Origin: Flavobacteriaceae bacterium | GTDB lineage: Bacteria; Bacteroidota; Bacteroidia; Flavobacteriales; Flavobacteriaceae | Length of the DNA: 7,309 nucleotides | Assembly: GCA_030590765.1 (NCBI GenBank) | Contig: JAUVCP010000100.1 | Span: 1 to 7,309 of the forward strand | Direction of reading: 5' to 3' | Shown here: positions 1 through 6,666 of the stretch, piece by piece | Position numbering within the stretch: position 1 is the stretch's first letter | How the letters are laid out: each line of letters starts with the position of its first letter | Made by a program: the position numbers and the translations under genes | Notes under the pieces: model-generated | What the model was told of the DNA's origin: nothing | Database searches by the model: none | Seen by the model: only the letters and a program-made list of their open reading frames with translations

Positions 1-776
1 AAAAAATTCCATTTTGTACCAGCTGCTTCTAAAACATCATTGGTGTCAATATCCATCAAACGGAATATTTTGGATAATTCATTTACAAACGCAATGTTAA
101 CATCACGTTGTGCATTTTCAATCACCTTTGCTGCCTCAGCAACTTTAATAGAGGATGCTTTATGTGTTCCTGCAACAATGATAGATCTGTAAACTTCATC
201 TACATAGTCTGCTATTTCAGGAGTTGATCCAGATGTTACTTTTAAAATTTTAGCAACGGTATGTTCTTTATCTCCCGGATTTATTCTTTCAGGAGAATAC
301 CCAAGATAAAAGTCTTTATTAAATTTTAAACCGGAGTTTTGTTCTAAATAAGGCATACAATCTTCTTCTGTAGCCCCAGGATAAACAGTTGATTCATATA
401 CAACTAAATCTCCTTTACTTAATATTTTACCAATACTTTGACTTGCTTTATAGAGTGGAGTAAGATCCGGACGATGATTTTTATCCACCGGAGTTGGAAC
501 TGTAACAACATAGAAATTAGAATCTTTTAATTCATCTAGATCAGTGGTTAACCAAAGACCTGTGGAATTATTTTTTAATTCTTTTAATGAAGAAAGATTA
601 ACAGATTCCAAATCTTCAGAAGAAGTTTCTAAGGTATGATCTTTATTTTGTTTTAATTCATCAACTCTGGCCTGATTAATATCAAATCCTAATACTTGAT
701 ACTTTTTTGCAAATTCTACTGCTAAAGGCAAGCCTACGTAGCCTAATCCGATAATGGCAATTTTTGGGGTTTTCAT
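1..776 (-). CDS. tviB: UDP-N-acetylhexosamine 6-dehydrogenase, TviB/WbpO-like (C-terminal part missing)
   Basis: This is an NAD-dependent nucleotide-sugar dehydrogenase of the UDP-Glc/GDP-Man family. It should oxidise C6 of a UDP-N-acetylhexosamine to the uronic acid used in a surface polysaccharide. The visible 258 residues begin at ATG 776 and run off the left edge. Residues 10-17 (GLGYVGLP) form the Rossmann NAD-binding loop. VPTPVD lies at 93-98, the conserved [12 protein letters not shown] at 127-138 and [10 protein letters not shown] at 160-169. The helix at about 211-233 ([16 protein letters not shown] and following) holds the conserved Lys and Asn of the active site. The catalytic Cys motif (GGHCIGVDPYY in the family) should lie just past the edge, so integrity cannot be judged. 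The gene follows the sugar transferase by 23 bases in the same operon. The sequence resembles the TviB/WbpO group (GlcNAc or GalNAc substrates) more than UDP-glucose dehydrogenase; the exact substrate is inferred. Confidence 0.93.
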   Translation of the reverse strand, partial: MKTPKIAIIGLGYVGLPLAVEFAKKYQVLGFDINQARVDELKQNKDHTLETSSEDLESVNLSSLKELKNNSTGLWLTTDLDELKDSNFYVVTVPTPVDKNHRPDLTPLYKASQSIGKILSKGDLVVYESTVYPGATEEDCMPYLEQNSGLKFNKDFYLGYSPERINPGDKEHTVAKILKVTSGSTPEIADYVDEVYRSIIVAGTHKASSIKVAEAAKVIENAQRDVNIAFVNELSKIFRLMDIDTNDVLEAAGTKWNF

Positions 777-799
777 ATTATTTTTTTGAAGGTACAAAT

Positions 800-1414
800 T
801 TAATTAATTATTGTTTTTACAATACACTTTATATCATTAAATAACGACCATTCCTTAATATATTGTCTATTAAGCTTTACTTTCTCAGGCCAGATTACCT
901 CATCATTAAATTTTTTGGGATTTTTTTGTTTAGATAACAGGTTTTCTTCATTTTTAAATTTCAATGTTGCCGATCCAGTAAGCCCTGGTTTAACAGTTAA
1001 AATAATCCTATCTTCTCCTACAAGGTTATCAGCATACCCAGGAACATCAGGTCGTGGACCAACCAAACTCATTTCTCCCACAATAACATTAATCAATTGT
1101 GGCAATTCATCTAATTTATATTTTCGCAAAACCTTTCCGAAAGGAGTAATTCTATCATCATTTTTTAAAGTGATAAAATCTTCTTTAGGAATATCCACTT
1201 TCATAGTTCTAATTTTATAGATCTTAAAAAGTTTTCCATCCTCTCCTACCCTAACCTGCCTAAACATTCCAAATTTTTTAGTTGAAAAACCTGCCAAAAC
1301 CATTAGAACAAGAATCGGAATAATAAAAATTAACAATCCTAAAGAAGAAAAAAAGAGATCAAATACTCTTTTGACAAATTGTTGCCTTGTATTTAAACCT
1401 CTCTGCTTTTTCAA
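800..1414 (-). CDS. Initiating sugar-1-phosphate transferase (bacterial sugar transferase family, PglC-like short form)
   Basis: This is a monotopic phosphoglycosyl transferase. It transfers a sugar-1-phosphate from a UDP-sugar to undecaprenyl phosphate at the inner membrane, the first step of repeat-unit assembly. The 204 residues match the catalytic core alone, without the long N-terminal membrane domain of WcaJ/WbaP. Residues about 18-41 are a hydrophobic re-entrant helix with a central Pro33. The basic segment FKIYKIRTM is at 63-71. The catalytic Asp-Glu pair is D102-E103 in LDELPQL, and MSLVGPRP is at 115-122. [11 protein letters not shown] at 143-153 replaces the TGWAQVNG type seen in many proteobacterial members. 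No in-frame ATG lies near the family N-terminus, so TTG at 1414 is taken as the start; the next Met (residue 38) would remove most of the membrane helix. It follows wzc by 14 bases. The sugar transferred cannot be read from sequence; it may be an N-acetylated, possibly deoxy, hexosamine. Confidence 0.92.
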   Translation of the reverse strand: MKKQRGLNTRQQFVKRVFDLFFSSLGLLIFIIPILVLMVLAGFSTKKFGMFRQVRVGEDGKLFKIYKIRTMKVDIPKEDFITLKNDDRITPFGKVLRKYKLDELPQLINVIVGEMSLVGPRPDVPGYADNLVGEDRIILTVKPGLTGSATLKFKNEENLLSKQKNPKKFNDEVIWPEKVKLNRQYIKEWSLFNDIKCIVKTIIN

Positions 1415-1428
1415 AAATAAATTATTTA

Positions 1429-3885
1429 TTATGATGTAAATTTCCTTTTCAATTTACTCAAAAATGATTCCTTTTCATTGGAATGATACCCACTGCCATA
1501 CTTCCCATAGCCGTAGCCATATCCGTAACCATAGCCATATCCTCTTCCATAAGAATTTGAAACTTTAAAATCATTTAAAACATAGGAGATATTTTTAACT
1601 TCACCATTTACATACTTATCATCAATCATCTTAGGCATTCCTTTTTCAGAATAATTATGTCGTATCATATAAATTATGGCGTCACTATATTTAAAAAGTT
1701 CTAAAGAATCTGCTACCAACCCTACCGGTGGAGTATCAACAATGATATATTCATACTTTTCTTTTAAAATTCTAAACAATTCATCAGTAGCATCATTTAA
1801 AATTATTTCGGATGGATTTGGAGGTACAGGGCCAGATGGAATCACATCTAAATTATTAATTTCAGAACTAATGATAACCTCATCCAGATTTTTTTCTCCA
1901 ATCAAATAGTTAACAATTCCATATTCATTTTCAATTCCAAAATCTTCGTGCATTTTTGGCTTTCTTAAATCAAAACCCACCAAAATTGTTTTTTTACCAC
2001 TAAGAGCAAATACGGTTGCCATATTTATAGCAGCCATAGTTTTACCTTCCTTACTTACAGATGATGTAATAACTATTGTTTTAGATTTGCTATCACGTTG
2101 AAACAAAAATTGAATATTTGAGCGTAATGCTCTAAAAGACTCTGCAATTGTAGAATTTGGTTTATGAAAAACAGCTAAACGATTTTCATAATTATTTCTT
2201 CCTAAAACACCTAATACCGGAATTTTATACAATCTTTCAATCTCTTCAACAGAACCAATTTTATTATCTAAAACTTCTTTTGTCACGATAAACAACAAGG
2301 GTAAAATAGTACCCAACATCAAACCTATTAAGTAGTTAAAACTCCCTTTTGGCTTTATTGGTAATTGACCTGTATCTTTTGCCTTATCAAGAATTTTAAT
2401 ATCAGAAACATTTGCCGCAATTGCAGTACCAGCTTCATAACTCTTTTGTTTTAAATAATTATAATTTGCCTCTGTGATATTGTATTTCCGTTGAAAATTT
2501 AATAATTTTTGTTCTTTAGGAGACAAGGTTCTCAATCTGGAATTGTTCTTTGTTATTTGCTTCTTCAAACTATTTAAACTGTTTCTGGTAGTGCTTTTCA
2601 TTGTAGTAATATGTTCAAGCAATACTTTTCTTTCTAACCCAATTTCATTAATTATTTTCTTTAATGGCGGATAAGATGGTTTTACAGTTAATTCCAGAGT
2701 TTCTTTAGCTTTTGATAAAGATATTAATGTACTAACACTTGCTGTAATATTTGGATCCTCTATATTAACCAAAGCTGGGGCTGGAACACTTTCATCATAT
2801 TTATCTCTTGAGCGGATATAACTCTCCAAATTATTATAATAATCCAATCTGTTTTTTAATTCCAATGATTTAGCATCAAGAGATGTAGCCTCACCTAAAA
2901 GAGTTGCACCTTCAGCAGACAAATCATAGATATCATTTCGTTGTTTATATGATCCAAGATCTGATTCAATATCTTTAAGATTTTTTGATTCAACTATAAA
3001 TAAAGTATCAATATATTCTTTAGTTTTTATAGCATACTGGATCTTTTGCTTTCGCTGATCTGCATCTAAAACTGCCACAGTAGTATTGATATAATCTTCT
3101 ATTTTCTTTTTATTTGAACCGTCTAAGCTTAATTCAATAAGCGATGTTCCTTTCTTTAAAGTTGAAACATCAATTTTACTGTACTTTTTTACAACACCAT
3201 TAAAGCTATTAAATCTAATGAAATACGTTTTCCCAGAAAGATCTTTTTCAAAATTTACTTTATCAATAATAAAATTGAAAAAAAGTGCATTAACTTTATC
3301 TCCAAATCTAAACTTTTGTTTGAAAATTTCAGAATCAGGCTCAAAATTTTTCGTTTTATTTAAAGAATAATTGACCAATTTATACTCATCTTCTTCAAAC
3401 TCAACAAAAACTGTAAACTCATTATTATCTAAAAAATCTAGTTGAATCAATGTTCCTTGCAATTGATACATAGAAGTGTCTACATTTACTATAAAAGGGT
3501 TTTTACCGTAGATATCATCTTTTCTATAATCACCTTCCTTTAAATAATCAATATTAAATTTTAGTCGGTCAACAACCTTTTCATTATGAGTCCGTGACTT
3601 TAAAATAGTCATAATTGTTTCTACCTGATCACTAGGACCACCCCAATTAAATGCTATATTCGTACTACTGGCAAATAAAGGATTTTGTTCATCTTTAACT
3701 GTAATTAAACTCTTTAAATTGTAAATTTTTTGTGTACGTCTATTAACAATATTGGCTATAATTAGTCCCAATAAAATTGTAACAGCAAAAAGTTTCCAGT
3801 GATCAATAATCTTAAAAAAATACTCTTTAATATCAAAAGTATTTAATTCATTTATGTCAATTTTTTGATTCTGTATTTGTTTCAT
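1429..3885 (-). CDS. wzc: Polysaccharide co-polymerase with BY-type tyrosine kinase domain (Wzc-like)
   Basis: This inner-membrane protein controls polymer length and couples polymerisation to export; its cytoplasmic kinase autophosphorylates tyrosines. I choose ATG 3885 (818 residues) over the TTG immediately before it. Residues about 32-47 are the first membrane helix. A large periplasmic Wzz-type region with coiled-coil stretches (about 265-470) and a GNVR-like segment (about 465-510) follows, then a second helix at about 518-534. The kinase has the oligomerisation motif ESFRALRSN (582-590), Walker A TSSVSKEGKT (607-616), Walker A' VGFDLRKP (636-643) and Walker B YIIVDTPP (713-720). The C-terminal tail has nine tyrosines between 779 and 800, then a basic end. 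It is about 100 residues longer than E. coli Wzc, mostly in the periplasmic part. Walker A has Ser-Lys where Pro-Gly is usual, and Walker A' has Gly637 in place of the first Asp of DxD. No phosphatase gene separates it from wza. Confidence 0.95.
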   Translation of the reverse strand: MKQIQNQKIDINELNTFDIKEYFFKIIDHWKLFAVTILLGLIIANIVNRRTQKIYNLKSLITVKDEQNPLFASSTNIAFNWGGPSDQVETIMTILKSRTHNEKVVDRLKFNIDYLKEGDYRKDDIYGKNPFIVNVDTSMYQLQGTLIQLDFLDNNEFTVFVEFEEDEYKLVNYSLNKTKNFEPDSEIFKQKFRFGDKVNALFFNFIIDKVNFEKDLSGKTYFIRFNSFNGVVKKYSKIDVSTLKKGTSLIELSLDGSNKKKIEDYINTTVAVLDADQRKQKIQYAIKTKEYIDTLFIVESKNLKDIESDLGSYKQRNDIYDLSAEGATLLGEATSLDAKSLELKNRLDYYNNLESYIRSRDKYDESVPAPALVNIEDPNITASVSTLISLSKAKETLELTVKPSYPPLKKIINEIGLERKVLLEHITTMKSTTRNSLNSLKKQITKNNSRLRTLSPKEQKLLNFQRKYNITEANYNYLKQKSYEAGTAIAANVSDIKILDKAKDTGQLPIKPKGSFNYLIGLMLGTILPLLFIVTKEVLDNKIGSVEEIERLYKIPVLGVLGRNNYENRLAVFHKPNSTIAESFRALRSNIQFLFQRDSKSKTIVITSSVSKEGKTMAAINMATVFALSGKKTILVGFDLRKPKMHEDFGIENEYGIVNYLIGEKNLDEVIISSEINNLDVIPSGPVPPNPSEIILNDATDELFRILKEKYEYIIVDTPPVGLVADSLELFKYSDAIIYMIRHNYSEKGMPKMIDDKYVNGEVKNISYVLNDFKVSNSYGRGYGYGYGYGYGYGKYGSGYHSNEKESFLSKLKRKFTS
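1504..1542 (-). repeat. Gly-Tyr dipeptide repeat in the kinase tail
   Basis: Thirteen codons read Gly-(Tyr-Gly) six times. Tyr is coded by four TAT and two TAC codons, and Gly by GGA, GGC, GGT and GGG. The repeat is therefore regular in protein but not exact in DNA. This points to selection on the peptide rather than fresh slippage. Three more tyrosines flank it at residues 779, 796 and 800. It is the expected autophosphorylation cluster of the BY-kinase. Confidence 0.85.
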
Positions 3886-3897
3886 CAAAAAAATAAA

Positions 3898-4683
3898 TTA
3901 AAAAGCATTTATTAATAAAATTGTTGTTGTAACCAACGACAAAACAGCAATTAATGATGTGATTGTCTGCATACCTGAAGTACCGGTACCCCATGATTTT
4001 TGTTTCAGAGGCTCTATATAAATTATATCATTAGATTCTACATAAAACATATCCGATTCAAATGCATTTACATCAAGAAGGTTGATATGATATTTCTTTG
4101 TTCCATCTATCCCTTTTCTTATAACTGATACATTTTTTCTGTTTCCTGTAACGTCAATATCTCCTGCACTTGCAATTGCCTCCATAATGTTTACTTGATT
4201 TTGATACACTATAACTGTTCCTGGTTTTTTCACTTCTCCCAAAAAAGTTAACCTGATACCTGCTAATTTTACAGTAACAAAAACATCCTCAGGGTTTTTA
4301 AAATAGTTTTCAAATTCTTTTTCAATCTTTTCACGAACTTCACTTGTAGTATAACCAAGTACATTTAATTCTCCAATATAAGGAATTCGAATATTCCCGT
4401 GACGATCAATTGAATAAGATCTGAAATAAATAGCTTCCTGAGAAATATTTGAAGTATTTGTACTTTGAGTTTCAACATTTTTAAATAATTGAACTAATTC
4501 AGAGTCAGCCGATTTAATATCAATATATAACATGTCATTGACTTGTAAACGATATGGCTTGTTCTGAATTTGTTTGATAGATTCTTTAGAATCCAGATCT
4601 CCTTGAAAATAAACCAATTCCTTATTTGGTATGCATGAAGACCCAATCACCAATATCAATAATAGAAGTATAACTTTACGCAT
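3898..4683 (-). CDS. wza: Polysaccharide export lipoprotein (Wza-like, outer membrane)
   Basis: This is an outer-membrane export protein expected to form the exit channel for capsule or exopolysaccharide together with the Wzc-like protein. It starts at ATG 4683. An N-terminal hydrophobic signal (residues 3-13) leads to a lipobox ending GSSC, so Cys17 is the predicted lipidated residue. The poly_export domain covers about 44-140 (YRLQVNDMLYIDI at 44-56, IPYIGELNVLGYTT at 100-113). One SLBB domain follows at about 144-225 (LTFLGEVKKPGTV at 145-157). The C-terminus (about 238-261) is a very hydrophobic helix preceded by WGTGTSG. At 261 residues it is much shorter than E. coli Wza (about 380), with one SLBB instead of several. 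It is the first gene of the operon, directly behind a good promoter, and 12 bases precede the wzc ATG. Confidence 0.94.
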   Translation of the reverse strand: MRKVILLLLILVIGSSCIPNKELVYFQGDLDSKESIKQIQNKPYRLQVNDMLYIDIKSADSELVQLFKNVETQSTNTSNISQEAIYFRSYSIDRHGNIRIPYIGELNVLGYTTSEVREKIEKEFENYFKNPEDVFVTVKLAGIRLTFLGEVKKPGTVIVYQNQVNIMEAIASAGDIDVTGNRKNVSVIRKGIDGTKKYHINLLDVNAFESDMFYVESNDIIYIEPLKQKSWGTGTSGMQTITSLIAVLSLVTTTILLINAF

Positions 4684-4704
4684 TCTTTATTTTTTCTTAA
4701 TTCG

Positions 4705-4734
4705 CAAATATAATTTTTAAATCGTTTAAAACAA
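4705..4734 (-). promoter_or_regulatory. Bacteroidota-type promoter of the polysaccharide operon
   Basis: On the minus strand TATATTTG (4712 to 4705) matches the -7 consensus TAnnTTTG exactly. A TTG (4734 to 4732) lies 19 bases upstream, as expected for the -33 element of the primary sigma factor in this phylum. The predicted transcript would begin near 4700, leaving a leader of roughly 15-20 bases before the wza ATG. It is the only element of this quality in the 87-base divergent region. Confidence 0.72.
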
Positions 4735-4746
4735 TATTTTTTCTGC

Positions 4747-4754
4747 TATTTTCG
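4747..4754 (+). promoter_or_regulatory. Weak -7-like element for the methyltransferase gene
   Basis: TATTTTCG differs from TAnnTTTG at one position and lies 16 bases before the methyltransferase ATG. No TTG is found 17-23 bases upstream. A promoter is needed here because the neighbouring operon runs the other way, but this particular site is only a candidate. Confidence 0.25.
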
Positions 4755-4770
4755 CGTAAACAATTATGTA

Positions 4771-5553
4771 ATGTTCGAACCATTGAAATCTTACATTTCC
4801 TTTTTACTTGCTTCTACAAACCAACATGGAGTTCATTCCCCTTTTGTTTATGATTTAGTTTCCGAATGCTTTTATGATGATAACAGTAAACTAAAACCTA
4901 AATATGATAAGTTAAAAAACTACCGACTTTCATTACTTGACAATAATCGGTTAATAAATGTAACAGATTTTGGTGCTGGCTCCAGAGTTTTTAAAAGCAA
5001 TCATCGAAAAATTTCAGCAATAGCTAAAAATGCAGGAATTTCTAATAAAAGAGCTGAATTACTTATTAGAATTGTAGAGTATTTTAACTCTAAGAATATT
5101 TTAGAGATTGGCACTTCTCTAGGAATTGGAACTGCATGTCTTAGTTTAGGGAATTCTAATTCAAAAATTACTACGCTTGAAGGCTGTCCGGAAACATCTA
5201 AAATTACCAAAGAACAATTTAATAAATTTCACTTTTATAATATTGATATAAAAATTGGTGATTTTAAATCAACACTTCCAAAAGCTCTAAATGAAATGAA
5301 TTACGATTTGATCTATTTTGATGGCAATCACAAAAAAGACTCCACAATAAACTACTTTGAACAATGTTTATCCTCAGCCCATAATGATTCTGTTTTTATA
5401 TTTGACGATATTCACTGGAGCAAAGGAATGGAAGAAGCATGGAATTATATCAAAGATCACAATAAAGTAACTGTTAGCATTGATACTTTTCAATGGGGTA
5501 TGGTTTTTTTTAAAAAAGAACAACCAAAAGAACATTTTGTAATTCGAGTTTAA
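4771..5553 (+). CDS. Class I SAM-dependent methyltransferase, substrate unknown
   Basis: The protein has 260 residues, begins at ATG 4771 and lacks a signal peptide, so it is probably cytoplasmic. The SAM-binding motif I is LEIGTSLGIGT (111-121), with the acidic residue that usually contacts the SAM ribose at Glu137 (TTLEGCPE). YFDGNH at 182-187 and FDDIHWS at 211-217 fit the Methyltransf_24/O-methyltransferase-like pattern, where acidic residues after strands 4 and 5 line the active site. The N-terminal 100 residues, including NQHGVHSPFVYDL at 17-29, look like a helical cap that I associate with a Bacteroidota-specific group. It is divergent from wza and 62 bases upstream of the adenosyltransferase with no terminator between, so those two may be co-transcribed. 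Nearness to the capsule operon does not prove a role in polysaccharide methylation. The family call is firm; the function is unknown. Confidence 0.88.
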   Translation: MFEPLKSYISFLLASTNQHGVHSPFVYDLVSECFYDDNSKLKPKYDKLKNYRLSLLDNNRLINVTDFGAGSRVFKSNHRKISAIAKNAGISNKRAELLIRIVEYFNSKNILEIGTSLGIGTACLSLGNSNSKITTLEGCPETSKITKEQFNKFHFYNIDIKIGDFKSTLPKALNEMNYDLIYFDGNHKKDSTINYFEQCLSSAHNDSVFIFDDIHWSKGMEEAWNYIKDHNKVTVSIDTFQWGMVFFKKEQPKEHFVIRV

Positions 5554-5615
5554 AATTCATTGATTTTTAACTTTCTTTTTTACTTTATTTATATTTAACT
5601 TTTTATTTTTGAACT

Positions 5616-6188
5616 ATGAAAATTTATACAAAAACAGGAGATAAAGGAGAAACCTCACTTTTTGGTGGAACCAGAGTAAAAAAATACGATCTTCGAATTG
5701 AGGCATATGGAACCGTTGATGAACTAAATTCCTACATAGGATTGATTAGAGATCAAAAATTGGATTCCTCTACATTTGATAGTTTAATCAAAATCCAAAA
5801 TGAACTTTTTACGCTTGGTGCTATGTTGGCCACTCCTCCAAACAAGGAAAAATTAAAAAACGGAAAAGAAAGATTAAAAATTCCAAAGATAAATGAAAAA
5901 GATATTCAGTTTTTAGAAAATGAAATAGATAGTATGAACGAAGTTCTCTCACCAATGAAAAGTTTTGTTTTGCCGGGCGGACATCCTACGGTGTCATATT
6001 GTCATATTGCAAGATGTGTTTGCCGAAGAACAGAACGATTAACAGTAGAACTTAATGACATTGAATATGTTAATGACAATATCATTATCTATTTAAATAG
6101 ATTATCTGATTATCTATTTGTATTGGCACGAAAGTTGACTTTAGACAATAATGCTACCGAAATTCCATGGGTTACAAAAAATAAATAA
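5616..6188 (+). CDS. pduO: Cob(I)alamin adenosyltransferase, PduO type
   Basis: This enzyme transfers the 5'-deoxyadenosyl group of ATP to cob(I)alamin (or cob(I)yrinic acid a,c-diamide), giving the adenosylcobalamin used by radical mutases and related enzymes. The 190-residue length is normal for the single-domain PduO family. The N-terminal ATP-binding motif is YTKTGDKGETSLFGG (4-18), followed by RIEAYGTVDELNSYIG (27-42). Near the C-terminus the signature ARCVCRRTERL (132-142) supplies the Arg and Glu residues of the active site. YLNRLSDYLFVLAR (159-172) is the closing conserved helix. All expected motifs are present, so the gene looks intact. It is unrelated to CobA/BtuR-type enzymes. Neither a vitamin B12-dependent enzyme nor a cobalamin riboswitch is visible in the window, so its client and its control are unknown. 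Confidence 0.95.
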   Translation: MKIYTKTGDKGETSLFGGTRVKKYDLRIEAYGTVDELNSYIGLIRDQKLDSSTFDSLIKIQNELFTLGAMLATPPNKEKLKNGKERLKIPKINEKDIQFLENEIDSMNEVLSPMKSFVLPGGHPTVSYCHIARCVCRRTERLTVELNDIEYVNDNIIIYLNRLSDYLFVLARKLTLDNNATEIPWVTKNK

Positions 6189-6265
6189 TTTGTTGATAAA
6201 AAACTCCATAATTTCAAAGCAAAACCTACGTTCTTTAAGCTATTAAAAAATAATAAACAAAAAGC

Positions 6266-6295
6266 TTGCAATATTGCGCAAAAAAATTACTTTTG
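6266..6295 (+). promoter_or_regulatory. Bacteroidota-type promoter of the DUF2795 gene
   Basis: TTG at 6266-6268 and TACTTTTG at 6288-6295 are separated by 19 bases, the same spacing as in the wza promoter, and TACTTTTG fits TAnnTTTG exactly. Transcription should start near 6300, giving a leader of about 20-25 bases. A 10-base palindrome lies between the two elements. Confidence 0.72.
6268..6277. promoter_or_regulatory. Palindrome in the promoter spacer, possible operator
   Basis: GCAATATTGC is a perfect 10-base inverted repeat. It sits between the -33 and -7 elements of the DUF2795 promoter and touches the last base of TTG. A protein bound here would block RNA polymerase. The site is short, and no regulator or second copy is visible, so function is a guess. 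Confidence 0.25.
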
Positions 6296-6322
6296 CATTT
6301 TGAATTAAATTAAGTTTCAATT

Positions 6323-6544
6323 ATGTATTGGACATTAGAATTAGCATCCTATTTAAGTGATGCACCTTGGCCGGCAACAAAAGATGAACTCATTGATTAT
6401 GCAATAAGAACAGGAGCCCCTTTAGAAGTTGTCGAAAATTTGCAAGCCTTAGAAGATGAAGGCGAAAGTTATGAAATTATTCAAGAGATTTGGCCGGACT
6501 ATCCTACTGATGAGGATTTCCTCTGGAACGAAGATGAATATTAA
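6323..6544 (+). CDS. DUF2795 family small acidic protein
   Basis: This is a 73-residue protein from ATG 6323 that I recognise as a DUF2795 member from APWPATKDELIDYAIRTGAP (14-33) and IWPDYPTDEDFLWNEDEY (56-73). The family is common as a single short protein in Bacteroidota, and its function is not established. Composition is striking: 20 Asp/Glu against one Lys and one Arg, with four Trp, giving a net charge near -18. It has no signal peptide, membrane helix or cysteine. The first half looks helical, like a small DNA- or protein-binding helix bundle; the second half is an acidic tail rich in aromatics. It has its own promoter and terminator, so it is a single-gene transcript just before secA. 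A link to SecA is suggested only by position. Confidence 0.88.
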   Translation: MYWTLELASYLSDAPWPATKDELIDYAIRTGAPLEVVENLQALEDEGESYEIIQEIWPDYPTDEDFLWNEDEY

Positions 6545-6550
6545 AAATTT

Positions 6551-6578
6551 AAAGTCTCCAGAGAGGCTTTTTTTTTTT
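6551..6578 (+). terminator. Rho-independent terminator after the DUF2795 gene
   Basis: AAAGTCTC (6551-6558) pairs with GAGGCTTT (6563-6570) in an 8-base-pair stem with one G-U pair and a CAGA loop. The T run continues to 6578. It begins six bases after the stop codon and separates this transcript from secA. Confidence 0.88.
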
Positions 6579-6588
6579 ACCTGAAATA

Positions 6589-6622
6589 TTGGTAAATTTC
6601 ATTTTCTTGAATTATGACTTTG
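6589..6622 (+). promoter_or_regulatory. Candidate secA promoter
   Basis: Because a strong terminator precedes it, secA needs its own promoter in 6579-6666. The best candidate is TTG (6589-6591), 23 bases, then TGACTTTG (6615-6622), which differs from TAnnTTTG at one position. The spacing is at the long end of the accepted range, so the call is weak. Confidence 0.28.
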
Positions 6623-6666
6623 CTATATTATAATCTCTCGGTTTTTTCGAGAAAAATATTAAAAAT

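Noticed and set aside
915..1220. 101-codon open frame on the plus strand
   Set aside because: It lies wholly antisense to the sugar transferase, whose motifs are clear, and its translation has no recognisable features.
1412..1419. TATTTTTG on the minus strand at the sugar transferase start as an internal promoter
   Set aside because: Transcription would begin inside the coding sequence, and the match overlaps the TTG start codon; best seen as a chance match.
1676..1909. 77-codon open frame on the plus strand
   Set aside because: It is antisense to the kinase domain of wzc, covering Walker B and nearby conserved residues, so it is a shadow.
3886..3888. TTG at 3888 as the wzc start
   Set aside because: The ATG directly after it is the more usual start and changes the protein by a single residue.
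5001..5210. 69-codon open frame on the minus strand
   Set aside because: It is antisense to the SAM-binding core of the methyltransferase and shows no features of its own.
5604..5611. TATTTTTG four bases before the adenosyltransferase ATG, suggesting a leaderless promoter
   Set aside because: It fits TAnnTTTG, but no TTG lies 17-23 bases upstream, and the same 8-mer occurs by chance elsewhere in this AT-rich DNA.
6237..6267. AAGCT and AGCTT as a terminator stem after the adenosyltransferase gene
   Set aside because: Only five pairs with a loop of about 21 bases, no T run, and overlap with the -33 element of the next promoter.
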